Positions 14,934 through 23,302 of a stretch of 35,999 nt of DNA are shown here, in pieces. The DNA lies in assembly GCA_025362195.1 (NCBI GenBank), contig JANYHV010000426.1:1-35999 (forward strand). Reading direction: 5' to 3'. The first letter of the stretch is position 1. Every line of letters starts with the position of its first letter. The notes beneath the pieces are model-generated. The model was not told the origin of the DNA. It did not search any database and worked only from the letters and a program-made list of their open reading frames with translations. Source of the stretch: Fimbriiglobus sp. GTDB taxonomy: Bacteria > Planctomycetota > Planctomycetia > Gemmatales > Gemmataceae. A program made the position numbers and the translations under genes.

Positions 14934-16121
14934 TTACCGCCGGCTACGCGGGTGGGCGAACGGCACCCAGGCGGCGTTCTGGTGGCTGCTGGCCACGCAC
15001 TGCGTGATGAACAGCATCCCCTCGACGCCGTCGTAAATGTTCGGGTACAGGGTGTCCACCGGCTCGACTTTCTCGCCGGCGGCCCGCTTCACCATCGCGT
15101 CGAAGGCGGCGACGTAGACGTTGGCGAACGCCTCGAAGAAGCCCTCCGGGTGGCCGGCCGGCAGGCGGGCGCTCGCCGCCGACAGCGGACTCAGGTACGG
15201 CCCGCCGTTGCGCGTGTAAACCTGGTGCGGCGACCCGTTGCGGCGGACGATCAACTCGTTCGGGTTCTCCTGCCGCCACGCCAGGGACGCCTTGGTGCCG
15301 TCGATCTCGATGCCCATGTCGTTCTCCCGGCCGTGGCTGATCTGCGACGCCGTGACGGTCCCGAGCGCGCCGTTCTGGTAGCGGATGATGGCCGTGCCGT
15401 AGTCGTCGAGAGGCCGGCCGTCCTCGTAGGTTTTGAGGTGCGCGGACAGTTCCTTGGGCAGCAGCCCGGTCATGAACCGGCCGAGGTTGTACGCGTGCGT
15501 GCCGATGTCCCCGAAGCACCCGGCGATGCCCGACTGCTTGGGGTCGGTCCGCCACTTGGCCTGCTTCTGGTCGCTCGCTTCGAGGCGGGTCCGCAGCCAG
15601 CCCTGGATGTAGTTCGCGCGGATCGCGTTGACCTCGCCGAGTTCGCCGTTCAGGACCATGTCCCGGGCCTGGCGGACGAGCGGGTAGCCGGTGTAGTTGT
15701 GCGTCACGGCGAAGACGACGCCGGACTTCTCGACGACCTTCAGCAGCTCCTCGGCCTGGGCGAAGTCGAAGGTCATCGGCTTGTCGCAGATGACGTTGAA
15801 CCCGGCCTCGGCGAAGGTCTTGGCGATCTCGAAGTGGGTGTGGTTGGGCGTGGCCACGCTGGCGAAGTCGATCTTGTCCGGCCGGGCCGCCTCGGCCTTG
15901 GCCATGTCGGCGTAGCTGGCGTACGCGCGGTCCGGGGCGATGTCGTAGTCCGCGGCGGACGCCTTGGCCCGGGCGGCGTCGGACGACAGCGCCCCGGCGA
16001 CCAGCGCGCACCGGTTGTCGAGGACGGCCGCGGTGGCGTGGACGCGGCCGATGAACGACCCCTGGCCGCCGCCGACGAGGCCCATGCGGAGCTTGCGGTT
16101 CAACGGCGCGTTCGTCGGCAT
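14934..16121 (-). CDS. Gfo/Idh/MocA-family oxidoreductase
   Basis: The 395-residue protein has an N-terminal Rossmann fold, MGLVGGGQGSFIGRVHATAA, and the family's key sequence VICDKPMTFDFAQAEELLKV, with the conserved Lys-Pro near residue 115. This is followed by the typical VAVTHNYTGYPLVRQARDMV-like segment (here FAVTHNYTGYP). The catalytic region is CFGDIGTHAYNLGRFMTG, with His in the D-I-G-x-H motif. Such enzymes use NAD(P) on sugars or cyclitols. The N-terminus has no signal peptide, unlike many planctomycete relatives. The end is six bases from the ychF stop (convergent). Substrate cannot be assigned. Confidence 0.92.
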   Translation of the reverse strand: MPTNAPLNRKLRMGLVGGGQGSFIGRVHATAAVLDNRCALVAGALSSDAARAKASAADYDIAPDRAYASYADMAKAEAARPDKIDFASVATPNHTHFEIAKTFAEAGFNVICDKPMTFDFAQAEELLKVVEKSGVVFAVTHNYTGYPLVRQARDMVLNGELGEVNAIRANYIQGWLRTRLEASDQKQAKWRTDPKQSGIAGCFGDIGTHAYNLGRFMTGLLPKELSAHLKTYEDGRPLDDYGTAIIRYQNGALGTVTASQISHGRENDMGIEIDGTKASLAWRQENPNELIVRRNGSPHQVYTRNGGPYLSPLSAASARLPAGHPEGFFEAFANVYVAAFDAMVKRAAGEKVEPVDTLYPNIYDGVEGMLFITQCVASSHQNAAWVPFAHPRSRR

Positions 16122-16321
16122 GGGGCACCCAAACGGGAGGGGGAGAATCGTCTGCGGGGATTCTATGAACTGGCCGCGGCCGGCAGCCCCGGGACGACTG
16201 ACGCCAGTCCCCCGCGCCAAGCTGGGGTTGCACGGACCGGCCGACTTCGCGCACAATCTCGGACACTGCCCCCGGCCACGGACCGGCGCGGGGGGTTCGA
16301 CTGGTCTCAGGGCCGACACGG
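16122..16321. other. Divergent intergenic region upstream of the exosortase cluster, 200 bases
   Basis: This should hold promoters for the dehydrogenase and for the exopolysaccharide/exosortase cluster. TTGCAC near 16248 followed 18 bases later by CACAAT is the best pair I see for the plus strand, but it is weak. The similarity of TTGCAC to a sigma-54 -12 box is not supported by a GG element at the right distance. Confidence 0.35.
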
Positions 16322-17206
16322 ATGTCGATTCTCGCGCTTCGCCCGTTGCTCACGTTCCTCGCCCCGGCGGCACTCCTGGCGTGGGCCTTCCTGCCCACGT
16401 TCGAGTTCCTCGTCGACAAGTGGGTCGAGGACCCCCAGTACTCGCACGGCTTCCTCGTGCCCCTGTTTTCCGCGTACTTGCTCCGGCAAGCCCGGCAGGC
16501 CGGGCGACTGACCCTCTCGGCCCCGTGGCCGGTCGTCGGGGCGGGCCTGCTCGCGGTCACGGTCCTGCCGCGCTTCCTGGCCGGCGGGCTGATGTTCCAC
16601 CAACTCGACTGCCTCGCCCTGCTCGCCTCGCTGGTCGCGCTGACGCTCCTGGCCGGGGGGCGGGCGCTGGCGGTCGCGGCCGCCCCGGCCGTCGGGTTCC
16701 TGATCTTCATGGTGCCCCTGCCCTACGAGATGGAGCGGAACGTCGGCGGGCCGCTCAAAGTCGTCGCCACCCAGGCCAGCACGTACCTGCTGCAAACCAT
16801 CGGCCTGCCGGCCGTCGCCGAGGGCAACCTGATCCTCATCGACGAGGTCAAACTCGGCGTCGTCGACGCGTGCAGCGGCCTGAAAATGCTCATGACCTTC
16901 GCCGCCTTCGCCGTCGGGGCGGTGCTGCTGTTGGACCGCACCCGCTTCGAGAAACTGCTCATCCTGCTCGGCATCGTCCCCATCGCCGTGGCCGTCAACG
17001 TGCTCCGCATCACCGCCACCGGCGTGGCCCACACGCTGACCGCCGACAAGGCGACGCTGAGCTTCGTCCACGACCTGCACGGCTGGCTGATGATGCCGGC
17101 CGGGCTGGGGCTGCTGGCCCTGCAACTGTGGGTGCTGACGCGGCTCGTCGAGCCGGCCGCCCCGAAGTCCGACGCGCCGGCGTTCGCCGGGATGCAGTTC
17201 GCGTAA
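16322..17206 (+). CDS. Exosortase (EpsH/Xrt family)
   Basis: The 294-residue protein has about eight transmembrane helices. The three catalytic positions of exosortases are present: Cys184 in VVDACSGLKML, Arg229 in VNVLRI and His253 in HDLHGWLMM. The early DPQYSHGFLVPLFSAYLL is also typical. Exosortases are membrane transpeptidases thought to cleave PEP-CTERM-type C-terminal signals and hand proteins to the envelope. In planctomycetes they sit in exopolysaccharide clusters, as here. The ATG at 16322 opens the cluster, and a Wzz-like gene follows 45 bases later. I cannot tell which exosortase subtype this is, and no PEP-CTERM target gene is visible in the window. Confidence 0.93.
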   Translation: MSILALRPLLTFLAPAALLAWAFLPTFEFLVDKWVEDPQYSHGFLVPLFSAYLLRQARQAGRLTLSAPWPVVGAGLLAVTVLPRFLAGGLMFHQLDCLALLASLVALTLLAGGRALAVAAAPAVGFLIFMVPLPYEMERNVGGPLKVVATQASTYLLQTIGLPAVAEGNLILIDEVKLGVVDACSGLKMLMTFAAFAVGAVLLLDRTRFEKLLILLGIVPIAVAVNVLRITATGVAHTLTADKATLSFVHDLHGWLMMPAGLGLLALQLWVLTRLVEPAAPKSDAPAFAGMQFA

Positions 17207-17251
17207 CGCCCCCCGACCGACGCCCCGAACCCCTTGCACGGATGCACGGCC

Positions 17252-19573
17252 ATGACCCACCCCAAGCCCCGGCTGGCGACGACCCCCGGCGAGACGACGG
17301 CCCTCGTCCCCGTGCCGGCGGCCCGGCCCCGCGCGCCCAAAGTCGAGCCGGCCAACCCGGCCGCGCTGGTGCTCGGCTACCTCCGCCTGCACGCGCTCTT
17401 GATCCTGTTCTGCGGCACCTTCCTCGGCGGCGCGCTCGCCTACGCCGCGTGGTCGCTGCTCCCGGTCAAGTACGAGTCGTACGCCCTGCTCCAGGTCGCG
17501 TCGTCGCCCAGTTCGATCGCGATGGGCACCGACCCGAACCGCAGCCGGACCGACTTCACGACCTACTTGAAGACGACGGCCCAGCTCATCAAGTCCGACT
17601 TCGTACTGAACTCGGCGCTGTCCGACGCGAACTACCAGATCAGCAAGTTGCCGACGCTCGCCGAGCAGAAGAACCCGATCAAGTTCCTGGAGGACAAGAT
17701 CGTCGTCTCGTACGCCGAGGGCAGCGAGGTCATCACGATCCGGTTCGAGGGGGACAACTCGCAGGACGTGGGCCGCATCGTCGACGCCGTGAAGGACGCG
17801 TACTACCGCGAGGTGGTCGATAAGGAGCGGAACACCAAGAAGCGCTTCCGCATCGAAGTCGAGCAGGCCAAGACGCAGTTGCAGTCGGTGATGAACACCC
17901 GCACGGCGATCAACGACCGCAAGGCGCAACCGCTGCCGGTCGGCCCGGCGAGCGGGCCGCTGCTGCAAGCCGGGGGCGTGCCGGTGCCCGAAATCCCGGG
18001 GCTGCCGGCACAGAACCCGGGCGTCGTCCCCGCGGCCGCCCAAGCCGCGGTCGTGGCGACGGCGGCCCTACAGTTCGCCGACAACGAACTCTTCAAGAAG
18101 GCCCGCGCCGGCACGCTGATGGGCCGCATCACGCAGTACGAGATCGAGTTGCAGCAGTTCCCCGTCCTCATCAACGAGAAGAAGGCGGACGTCGAGCGGT
18201 TGAAGAAGGAACTCGACGCGACCGGCAAGGTGCCCCCGTCCCCCGAGGCGTTCGCCGCGGCCGACAAGGACCCGGAGATTCTGGCGAAGGGGGACGCGGC
18301 GGCCAAGAAGCGGCGGGACTACGACTACATCCGCAGCGTCGTCCGCGACCCGAACTCGGACAAAATGGTCCGCCAGAAGCGCGACCTGGACGACGCCGAG
18401 GCCGAGGCCGTCGCCGCCCGCGTCGCCCTGGCCACGCGCCTGGAGGGCCAGCGGGACAGCGCCAAGGGCAACCGCCTGGCCGTGGCCCTGGACGCCGCCG
18501 TCGTCGAGTACCGGCGGATGCTGGAGCGCGAGCGGGTGGCCAAGGCGATCTTCGAGGACGCCAAGAAGGAGTTCGCCGCGCTGCCCCCGGACTTGAAGCG
18601 GGCGGACGACAAACTGCCGCCCCTGGTGGACCCCGAGAAGACCGACCTGCTCACCCACGACGGCATGTACCGCCGCATCACGGAGCAACTCATCGGCCTG
18701 GACTTCGAGTTGAAGTCGCCGCCCCGCGTGAGCAAACTGCAGGACGCCTCCGCCCCGTCGGCCAAGGACCCGAAGAAGCAGATCATCGCCGCCGCCGTGG
18801 CCGGGCTGATGGGCTTCGGCCTCGTCGGCCTGGGCGCGGTCGGGTACGAGACCCGCGTCCGCAAGGTGTCGTCGCTGGGCGAGTTGAAGACGGTCGGCAC
18901 GACCCCCGTCGTCGGCGTCGTCCCGTGGCAGCCGACCGCCGCGACGGCGAGCGACCCGCTGAAGAAGGCCGACGTGACCGAGGCCATCGACAAGCTCCGC
19001 GCGGTCGTCGCCCAGACGTGGCTGACCCGCGGCGTCCGCACCATCGCCGTCACCAGCCCGCACGGCGACGAGGGCAAGGCGTTCACCGCCTTCGGCCTGG
19101 CCAACGGCCTGGCCCAGGCCGGGTACCGCACCCTGCTCGTCGATCTCGACCTGCGGAACCCGTCGCTCCACCACTTCGCCGGGGTGCCGAACACCGCCGG
19201 CGCGTGCGACCTACTGCGGGCCGAGTGCGACGCCCGGTCCGGCCAGATCGTCCTGCCCAGCGGCCTGACCCTGCTGCCCGCCGGCACCTGGACCGACGAC
19301 CTCCGCCGCACCGCCGTCGGCAGTCGGCTCGACGCGATGCTCCGGGAGTTCCGCGACGACTTCGACTGCGTCGTCCTGCACGGGCACGGCCTGCTGAGCG
19401 TGTCCGAGTCGATCGAAACGGTCCGCCGCGCCGACGCCGTGCTGCTCTGCACGCTGTACCGCGAGACCCGGATGCCGCTCCTGAAGCGCGCCCTCGACCG
19501 CCTGGCCGCCCTGGACGTGCCGACGACCGGCATCGTCTACGTCGGCGCGACCCGGCACGAAGCCTTGTGTTGA
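17252..19573 (+). CDS. Wzz-type chain-length protein fused to a BY-kinase-like domain
   Basis: The 773-residue protein has a first transmembrane segment near residues 48-72, followed by a Wzz domain (KYESYALLQV). A long Lys/Glu-rich coiled-coil region spans about 180-480. A second membrane segment (IIAAAVAGLMGFGLVGLGAV) lies near 512, with a C-terminal ATPase domain from about 580. This is the architecture of Wzc/ExoP, which sets polymer length and phosphorylates itself on tyrosine. The ATPase site is degenerate: Walker A reads SPHGDEGKAF instead of a GEGKS/T-T loop. The Walker B position reads FDCVVLHGHG without the usual Asp (FDxVIxDTPP). There is no C-terminal tyrosine cluster. Walker A' (LLVDLDLRNPS) is intact. 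It is probably a scaffold rather than an active kinase. Confidence 0.88.
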   Translation: MTHPKPRLATTPGETTALVPVPAARPRAPKVEPANPAALVLGYLRLHALLILFCGTFLGGALAYAAWSLLPVKYESYALLQVASSPSSIAMGTDPNRSRTDFTTYLKTTAQLIKSDFVLNSALSDANYQISKLPTLAEQKNPIKFLEDKIVVSYAEGSEVITIRFEGDNSQDVGRIVDAVKDAYYREVVDKERNTKKRFRIEVEQAKTQLQSVMNTRTAINDRKAQPLPVGPASGPLLQAGGVPVPEIPGLPAQNPGVVPAAAQAAVVATAALQFADNELFKKARAGTLMGRITQYEIELQQFPVLINEKKADVERLKKELDATGKVPPSPEAFAAADKDPEILAKGDAAAKKRRDYDYIRSVVRDPNSDKMVRQKRDLDDAEAEAVAARVALATRLEGQRDSAKGNRLAVALDAAVVEYRRMLERERVAKAIFEDAKKEFAALPPDLKRADDKLPPLVDPEKTDLLTHDGMYRRITEQLIGLDFELKSPPRVSKLQDASAPSAKDPKKQIIAAAVAGLMGFGLVGLGAVGYETRVRKVSSLGELKTVGTTPVVGVVPWQPTAATASDPLKKADVTEAIDKLRAVVAQTWLTRGVRTIAVTSPHGDEGKAFTAFGLANGLAQAGYRTLLVDLDLRNPSLHHFAGVPNTAGACDLLRAECDARSGQIVLPSGLTLLPAGTWTDDLRRTAVGSRLDAMLREFRDDFDCVVLHGHGLLSVSESIETVRRADAVLLCTLYRETRMPLLKRALDRLAALDVPTTGIVYVGATRHEALC

Positions 19574-19574
19574 G

Positions 19575-19623
19575 AACCCGGAATCCGGAGCGCGGAGCGC
19601 GGAGCGCGGAACTCGGAACTTGA
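19575..19623 (+). repeat. Second heptamer array (A-A/G-N-N-C-G-G words)
   Basis: Seven 7-base units run in register from 19575: AACCCGG, AATCCGG, three AGCGCGG, AACTCGG and AACTTGA. They start two bases after the Wzc-like stop codon. The period matches the other array type in this window while the word is different. Confidence 0.8.
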
Positions 19624-19649
19624 GACGAAGACCGGGGACGGGGTGGTCC

Positions 19650-19689
19650 GGTCTGACCACACCCGACACCCGATACCCCATACCCGATC
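19650..19689 (-). repeat. Heptamer array capped by the GGTCTGACC palindrome
   Basis: GGTCTGACC at 19650-19658 is followed by ACACCCG, ACACCCG, ATACCCC and ATACCCG in register, ending at ATC. Read on the minus strand this is the same element as at 2193-2249: GGG-T-R-T-S units running into the 9-base palindrome. It lies 14 bases before the EpsI start codon. Confidence 0.85.
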
Positions 19690-19702
19690 AGAAGCCACAA
19701 GC

Positions 19703-20353
19703 ATGAAGAGCCTCCCCGTCATTTTCGCCTGCGTGGCCATCGCCGCCGGGGCCGCCGCGCACGGCGCGGCGACGCACCGGTGGTCAACGCTGGCCCCGGC
19801 CCAGACCGCGATGGACCGCCTGCACGCGCACGCCGTGACCCTCGGCGACTACCAGTCCGAGGAGGTGCCCAACGACTTGCCGTTGAAGGAGAAGAGCACC
19901 GGCACGTGCCGGCGGTACACGTCGGCCGGCCAGAACCAGGGGTTCATGGTGTCCGTCATCAGCGGCGCGGCCGGGTCGGTGGCCACGCACACGCCGGACG
20001 TGTGCTACGTGGCCAGCGGGTACAAGATGATGCGGCCGCCGCTCCGCGAGACGATCGACGTGCCCGGCGTGGGGAGCGTCAGCTACTACGTGAGCGAGTT
20101 CGTCAAGACGACGGCGACGCGGACGGAGCGGCAGCGGGTCCGCTGGAGTTGGACGGCCGACGGCACGTGGGCCGCCCCGGACAACCCCCGGTTCGCCTAC
20201 CTGCGGACGACCAACCTGGCCAAGGTGTACATCGTCACCCAGGTCAGCGAGGCCGACGCCCTGGCCGTCGCCGAGGACGGGCCGGCGGTCAAGCAGTTCA
20301 CCGCCGCCTGCTTCGCCCAGTACCACGGCCTGTTCGACCGGCCCCCGCAGTAA
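19703..20353 (+). CDS. EpsI-like exosortase-associated protein (DUF3485-type)
   Basis: The 216-residue protein begins with a hydrophobic anchor, LPVIFACVAIAAGAAAHGAA, that may be a signal peptide or N-terminal membrane segment. The family's central motif appears as ATHTPDVCYVASGYKM, matching the H-x-P-x-x-C-x-x-x-x-G-W/Y pattern of EpsI/DUF3485. A C-terminal block YLRTTNLAKVYIV follows. EpsI proteins are encoded beside exosortases and are often fused to them, with an accessory role in polymer export or sortase function. Here it is the third gene of the cluster, separated from the Wzz-like gene by two heptamer arrays. Only the motif and context support the family. Confidence 0.82.
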   Translation: MKSLPVIFACVAIAAGAAAHGAATHRWSTLAPAQTAMDRLHAHAVTLGDYQSEEVPNDLPLKEKSTGTCRRYTSAGQNQGFMVSVISGAAGSVATHTPDVCYVASGYKMMRPPLRETIDVPGVGSVSYYVSEFVKTTATRTERQRVRWSWTADGTWAAPDNPRFAYLRTTNLAKVYIVTQVSEADALAVAEDGPAVKQFTAACFAQYHGLFDRPPQ

Positions 20354-20422
20354 CCCTTGAATAACCCCCGACCGTCCCCCACACCCTGTCCGACCCCCGA
20401 CCCCTCGAGGACGCGCTGCCGC

Positions 20423-21151
20423 ATGAACGCCAGCCCCACTGCCACCACCCCGCGACTCCCGGCCCGCCCGGCCGTCAAGGCCCCGGCCCGCCGGCCGACC
20501 GCTCCTGAGACGGCTTCGCCCCGCCTCCGCCGCCTCGTCGCCGCCAAGGCCGCCGTCGAGTTCCCGCTCGCCCTCGCCCTGCTCGCCGTCGCGCTGCCGG
20601 TGATCCTCGTCGCGCTCGTCGCGGTAAAGCTCACGTCCCGCGGCCCGGCCCTGTACACGCAGACCCGCGTCGGCCTGAACGGCAAACTGTTCACGATTTA
20701 CAAGGTCCGCACCATGTCCCACGAGTGCGAGAGCCTGACCGGGCCGCGCTGGTCGATGCCCGGCGACCCGCGGATCACGCCGCTGGGTCAGGTGTTGCGC
20801 AAGCTGCACCTCGACGAGTTGCCGCAACTCGTCAACGTCCTCCGCGGCGACATGGCCCTGGTCGGCCCGCGGCCGGAGCGGCCGGAGATCGTCGCGCAAC
20901 TGGTCCGCGCCGTCCCCAGCTACGCCCGCCGGCACGTCGTGAAGCCGGGCATGACCGGGTTCGCCCAGGTCCACTTGCCCCCGGACGCGGACGTGCAATC
21001 GGTCCGCAACAAGGTCGCCTACGACCGGCACTACATCCGCGCGATGGGGCCGCTGAAAGACCTGACCGTCTACGCCTGCACGGTGTTCAAAGTCGCCGGC
21101 TGCCAGTCCCTGTACGCCCGCCCGCCCCGCCGCCCGGCCGGGTGCGAGTAG
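20423..21151 (+). CDS. Initiating sugar transferase (undecaprenyl-phosphate sugar phosphotransferase)
   Basis: The 242-residue protein has an Ala/Pro-rich N-terminus, one membrane segment (about residues 45-70) and the conserved bacterial sugar transferase domain. Its motifs are LYTQTRVGLNGKLFTIYKVR, DPRITPLGQVLRKLHLDELP, NVLRGDMALVGPRPERPE and the later KPGMTGFAQV. This family moves a sugar-1-phosphate from a UDP-sugar onto undecaprenyl phosphate to start a polysaccharide repeat unit. It is the short form without the multi-helix N-terminal half of WcaJ. An in-frame ATG at 20357 exists, but the start at 20423 follows a GAGGA element and gives a more usual N-terminus. Donor sugar is unknown. 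Confidence 0.93.
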   Translation: MNASPTATTPRLPARPAVKAPARRPTAPETASPRLRRLVAAKAAVEFPLALALLAVALPVILVALVAVKLTSRGPALYTQTRVGLNGKLFTIYKVRTMSHECESLTGPRWSMPGDPRITPLGQVLRKLHLDELPQLVNVLRGDMALVGPRPERPEIVAQLVRAVPSYARRHVVKPGMTGFAQVHLPPDADVQSVRNKVAYDRHYIRAMGPLKDLTVYACTVFKVAGCQSLYARPPRRPAGCE

Positions 21152-21193
21152 GTTCCGGCGAGCGGCGGGAGTCGAACTTCGAGGAGGTGGCCG

Positions 21194-22180
21194 ATGGTCG
21201 TGAGCGTGATCGTCCCCGTCCGCAACGAGGCCGCGTCGGTCGAGGCGACCCTGCGCACGCTGCTGACCCAGGACTACCCGCGGGACCGGTACGAGGTCGT
21301 CGTCGCCGACGGCTTCTCGACCGACGCGACGGTCGCCATCGTCCGCGCGCTGCAGGGAGAATTCGCCAACCTGAAGCTCGTGTACAACCCCGACCGGCTG
21401 TCCAGCGCGGGCCGCAACGCCGCCGTCCGGCACTCCGTCGGCGACGTGGTCGTCCTCGTCGACGGGCACTGCCGGGTGCCGGACGCGCACTACCTGCGGA
21501 ACGTCGTGGCCGCCCTCGAAGCGAGCCGCGCGGACACCCTCGGCCGGCCGCAGCCGCTCGACGCCCCGGACCCGACGCCCTTCCAGCAAGCCGTTTCGAC
21601 GGCCCGGTCGTCGCGGTTGGGGCACAACCCGGACTCGGACATTTACTCCGCCGAGGCGAAGTTCGTCGCCCCGCAATCGACGGCCGTCGTCTACCGCCGG
21701 GGCGTGTTCGAGCGGGTCGGCCTGTTCGACCAGTCGTTCGACGCGTGCGAGGACGTGGAGTTCAACCAGCGGGTCGCCGAGGCCGGGCTGACCTGTTACT
21801 TCACGCCGGCGATTGCCATCGAGTACCACCCGCGCGGCAGCCTGGCGGGGCTGTTCAAGCAACTCGCGCGGTACGGGGCCGGCCGCGCCCGCCTGGCCGC
21901 GAAGAACCCGCGGTCGCTCACCCTGCCCGCCCTCGTCCCGCCGGCCTGGGTCGTCTGGCTGGTCGCCGGCGGCCTGCTCGCGGTCGTCGTCCCGTACCTC
22001 GGCTGGGTGTACGCCGCGAGCGTCGGGTTGTACGCCGCCGTGATCCTGTCCGGCTCCGCCTGGCTGGCCCGCCGCCTGCCCCGCCGCGTCGGCGTCCGCC
22101 TCCCCGCCGTCCTCGTCGGCATCCACCTCGGCTTCGCCTACGGCTTCCTGCGCGAAGTGGCCCGGCGACTGCACCGCTAA
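21194..22180 (+). CDS. Family 2 glycosyltransferase (ExoA-like)
   Basis: A strong AGGAGG site at 21182-21187 precedes the ATG by six bases. The 328-residue protein has a GT-A fold. It starts MVVSVIVPVRNEAASVEATL, then has VVVADGFSTDATVAIV, and VVVLVDGHCRVPDAHYL in the place of the D-x-D metal motif. The later CEDVEFNQRVAEAG is the catalytic E-D-x-E-F element, and two or three C-terminal membrane helices follow. The arrangement resembles ExoA of succinoglycan synthesis, which adds a sugar to the lipid-linked intermediate at the membrane. It is the last plus-strand gene of the cluster and ends two bases before the convergent DUF2252 gene. Confidence 0.92.
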   Translation: MVVSVIVPVRNEAASVEATLRTLLTQDYPRDRYEVVVADGFSTDATVAIVRALQGEFANLKLVYNPDRLSSAGRNAAVRHSVGDVVVLVDGHCRVPDAHYLRNVVAALEASRADTLGRPQPLDAPDPTPFQQAVSTARSSRLGHNPDSDIYSAEAKFVAPQSTAVVYRRGVFERVGLFDQSFDACEDVEFNQRVAEAGLTCYFTPAIAIEYHPRGSLAGLFKQLARYGAGRARLAAKNPRSLTLPALVPPAWVVWLVAGGLLAVVVPYLGWVYAASVGLYAAVILSGSAWLARRLPRRVGVRLPAVLVGIHLGFAYGFLREVARRLHR

Positions 22181-22181
22181 G

Positions 22182-23273
22182 TCACCCGGCGCGCCACGCG
22201 GCCCAGTCGGCGGTGACGGCGTCTTCCATGGCTTTCGCGGCGTCGGCCAGCCAGTCGGCGGGGCGGCCGGCGAGGTCGGCGCGGACCGCGGCCGCGGTCG
22301 GGGAACCGAGGTGGACGTTCGCCGTTTCGGCCCCCATCGACCGGAGGAGTTCGGTCACGTCCGTTACGGTGCCGAGTTGGTCCAGCTCGACGCGCGAGCA
22401 GCGCGGCGCGAGCCGGCGGGCGACCCACGCCGGGCCGGGCCGGTAGAACGGGTCGGGGCACCGCTTCGCCCCGGCGACGGCCGCCCCGGCGCGCGACGGC
22501 CGCGCGTCCCCGGCCGCCCACGCCGTCGCCGGGGGCGCGACCGCCTTCGCCTCGCGGGCCACCCAGCCGCCGCCCCACTGGGCGAGCGCGACGTATCGGG
22601 CTTTGCCCAGGCTGCCGACGCCGACGCGCGGCCGCCGGCGGAACTCCGGCGTCAAGTCGGGCGACGGCAGGCCGGCCGTCAGCGCGGCCCGGGCCGCGGC
22701 CGGCGGCTCGGCCGGAGGGTCGGCGAGCACCTTGGTCAGCTTCTTCCAGAACGCGACGGGGTCGCGGTCGGCGGACATCGCCATCGCCCGCAGGCCGGCG
22801 TGCCGCTCCTCCAGGACGAACGGGTCGCCGCCGGCGTCGAGGGCCGCGGCGTACCCGGCCAGGATCGTCTCGCAGGTCGGCCGGAACTTGACGAGGGTCA
22901 GCCCGCCGGCCGTCTCGGTTTTGCGGGCGAACAGCACGCTGGCCGCGAGCCGGACCAGGTCGTGCGCGTACGGCAGGTCGTCGGCCTCGTCGAAGTCGTT
23001 GACGCCCCAGCACAGGCGGCCGTCGCCGTCCCGCCAGGTGCCGAAGTTCTCGACGTGCAGGTCGCCGACGGCCAGCACCGCCGGGGCCGTGGCGAGGTCG
23101 GCGCACACCTTCGGCCAGTGTTGCGCCCACCGGTAGTAGGTGCCGCGGAAGAACGGGAACGGGTCGGCCGCGTCCGCCATTCGGGCGTGCTTGTACGCCA
23201 GGTCGGCCGCGTCGATCGGGCCGAACCCCGCCAGCCAGGTTTCGTAGCCCGTGGTCGCTTCGTGAACCGTCAT
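22182..23273 (-). CDS. DUF2252 family protein (kinase-like fold, unknown role)
   Basis: The 363-residue protein shows DUF2252 landmarks: FPFFRGTYYRWAQHWP near residue 40, VLAVGDLHVENFGTWRDGDG near 68 with the G-D-x-H-x-x-N-F/Y-G motif, and GVNDFDEADDLPYAHDLVRL. These resemble the catalytic H-x-D/N and D-F-D segments of aminoglycoside-phosphotransferase-like folds, so an ATP-dependent phosphotransfer has been suggested for such proteins. It is not demonstrated to my knowledge. The start at 23273 lies 29 bases from the stop of the upstream sigma-54 activator on the same strand, so the two may be co-transcribed. Confidence 0.85.
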   Translation of the reverse strand: MTVHEATTGYETWLAGFGPIDAADLAYKHARMADAADPFPFFRGTYYRWAQHWPKVCADLATAPAVLAVGDLHVENFGTWRDGDGRLCWGVNDFDEADDLPYAHDLVRLAASVLFARKTETAGGLTLVKFRPTCETILAGYAAALDAGGDPFVLEERHAGLRAMAMSADRDPVAFWKKLTKVLADPPAEPPAAARAALTAGLPSPDLTPEFRRRPRVGVGSLGKARYVALAQWGGGWVAREAKAVAPPATAWAAGDARPSRAGAAVAGAKRCPDPFYRPGPAWVARRLAPRCSRVELDQLGTVTDVTELLRSMGAETANVHLGSPTAAAVRADLAGRPADWLADAAKAMEDAVTADWAAWRAG

Positions 23274-23302
23274 GCCGCACCCCCTCGACCCGATCCGGTG
23301 GG

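Noticed and set aside
16245-16275. Sigma-54 promoter in front of the exosortase gene
   Set aside because: TTGCA is present, but the GG element is missing at the required distance.
21160-21190. tRNA-like T-arm (GTTCGACTCC on the minus strand)
   Set aside because: The flanking stems do not pair and no anticodon or D arm is present.
19784-22174. 796-codon open frame antisense to the EpsI, sugar transferase and glycosyltransferase genes
   Set aside because: All three plus-strand genes carry strong family motifs. The antisense product is biased and crosses gene boundaries.
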